64,000 nucleotides of DNA, from the NCBI RefSeq assembly GCF_040427915.1, contig NZ_JBETXJ010000002.1:1488001-1552000 (forward strand), given 5' to 3'. The stretch is from Gardnerella vaginalis (lineage in GTDB: Bacteria > Actinomycetota > Actinomycetes > Actinomycetales > Bifidobacteriaceae). The notes below the pieces were generated by a model. That model ran no database searches and was not told where the DNA came from. It worked only from the letters and a program-made list of their open reading frames with translations. Positions 63,111 to 64,000 of the stretch are shown here, piece by piece (position 1 is the stretch's first letter; every line of letters starts with the position of its first letter). Position numbers and translations under genes: made by a program.

Positions 63111-63926
63111 CTAGGAATTAAGATGTTTTAACATTCCAATGCACAAGTTAAATGTGTCACTAGGATCTTTTACCCTAACAGCCAAAGCTCCAGTTAAAGA
63201 TGTTGGGTAATCATTACCACCTTCATACATTCGATCTCCAACAAAAGCCATCTTATTTAAAGGAATATGGCAATAGGAAGAAAGAGCCTTAAGAGCTTGA
63301 GCCTTATTATCGCCTTTGCTGACAATATCTACACTAGTAAAACCACCAGCACGCACAGAAAAATCAGGCAAATTTTTAGAAATTTCTTGAGCTAAAGTAG
63401 TTTTTAAAACACCACTAGGATCCCACTGTTTTTTAAATTCAACTGGAGCGAGTTGACCTAAAGCCGAAAAAGTAATTTGCGTACCACGATTCTCTATCTG
63501 ACTCCCCCAAAGTTTCTCATCTGAATCACACTTCCACAAACCCATTTTTTTAGCACAAGATATAATTACTTCAATAACATGATTTGCATCATCGTCAGAA
63601 ATATTATGCGAGTAAATGCAGGACAATCGCCCATCCGAAATGCGATAATAGCTTGCTCCATTAGTCGGCATAATATGTAGATTATCAAGTCTTGTATATG
63701 CAGGTAAAACATTTAAAATCTGGCTTTTAACTAGTCGCAAGTCACCGCCAGTAATAACAGCAATAGGCAACCTATTTATCAAATCACCAAAAACTGTGCG
63801 CATTCCACTTGTCATAGGTTTTTTTGAACAAGCAAGAGTATTGTCTAAATCAAAACCAATAAGCGAATACGATGCAAGATACTCACAAAGTCCTTGCTCA
63901 TTCCACTCATGAATATTAGACTCCAA
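63111..63926 (-). CDS. HAD-superfamily hydrolase (Cof/phosphomannomutase-like)
   Basis: A 271-residue HAD hydrolase with motif I GFDLDNTLA near residues 24-32, motif II VITGG near 58-62 and motif IV AFVGDRMYEGGNDYP near 227-241, and a substantial cap region, which points to the IIB (Cof) class. Substrate unknown; sugar phosphates are likely. The start is taken as TTG at 63926, which has AGGAGG six bases before it; an upstream TTG would add nine residues. Confidence 0.85.
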   Translation of the reverse strand: MESNIHEWNEQGLCEYLASYSLIGFDLDNTLACSKKPMTSGMRTVFGDLINRLPIAVITGGDLRLVKSQILNVLPAYTRLDNLHIMPTNGASYYRISDGRLSCIYSHNISDDDANHVIEVIISCAKKMGLWKCDSDEKLWGSQIENRGTQITFSALGQLAPVEFKKQWDPSGVLKTTLAQEISKNLPDFSVRAGGFTSVDIVSKGDNKAQALKALSSYCHIPLNKMAFVGDRMYEGGNDYPTSLTGALAVRVKDPSDTFNLCIGMLKHLNS

Positions 63927-64000
63927 CACTTGCCTCCTGTACAAACCTTGCAATTCAAGTATTCCATATTATTAACATATTTACTACAACGTGTCTTGCA

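Overview
The window looks like a chromosomal segment of a low-GC member of the Bifidobacteriaceae, most probably Gardnerella. The evidence is an actinobacterial gene complement (four-domain S1, CarD, the glmU-rsfS-phosphatase and phoH-ybeY-corC-era blocks), strongly AT-rich codon use, very large Gram-positive surface proteins, and no TCA-cycle cluster around a lone fumarate reductase-type Fe-S gene. The genus comes from general resemblance, not from a database search.

Layout. 1-4136 (minus): prfA-prmC-tsaC-wecA-like translation and envelope block, with rpmE upstream. 4239-14237 (minus): a 3332-residue LPXTG-anchored repeat adhesin. 15054-18127: rplY and an acyl-CoA synthetase. 18494-22915: a secreted coiled-coil protein with a CAP-like (SEC10/PgrA-type) domain. 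23419-29122 (minus): rsmE-HIT-phoH-ybeY-corC-era. 29240-35289: an isolated frdB-like gene, a LOG protein, nhaA, tRNA-Ala, a membrane protein and a DMT exporter. 35963-40974: a flavin-binding protein, a LytTR/DUF3021 pair, glmU-rsfS-phosphatase, tRNA-Arg and an unusual tRNA-Leu. 41312-42751: pyk. 43413-44969: a probably acquired AlbA_2/wHTH regulator. 45468-48814: divergent glycosyltransferases. 48962-55823 (minus): uvrB, coaE, GNAT, TM2, rpsA, folD. 56057-63926: metal-binding lipoprotein, carD, glgB, a two-component system, comF-like and HAD genes.

The most striking theme is surface variation. Four homopolymeric C/G tracts of 10 to 13 bases all sit at surface loci. Two lie in the apparent promoter spacers of the giant adhesin and the coiled-coil protein. 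Two lie inside the 5' coding regions of the divergent membrane glycosyltransferases, and both of those are in frame here. A five-copy 7-bp repeat upstream of nhaA could act the same way. This would let the cell switch adhesins and an exopolysaccharide independently.

A second theme is non-coding repeats. A ~236-bp element present twice (14693 and 23084) can be folded into two long imperfect stems in both copies, and its differences concentrate in the linker between them. There is also a 53-bp tandem hairpin repeat, a dispersed GCAGGTCG-containing motif, and a 10-bp-phased repeat in the leader of the LytTR gene. No CRISPR array, rRNA operon, prophage or transposase gene was seen.
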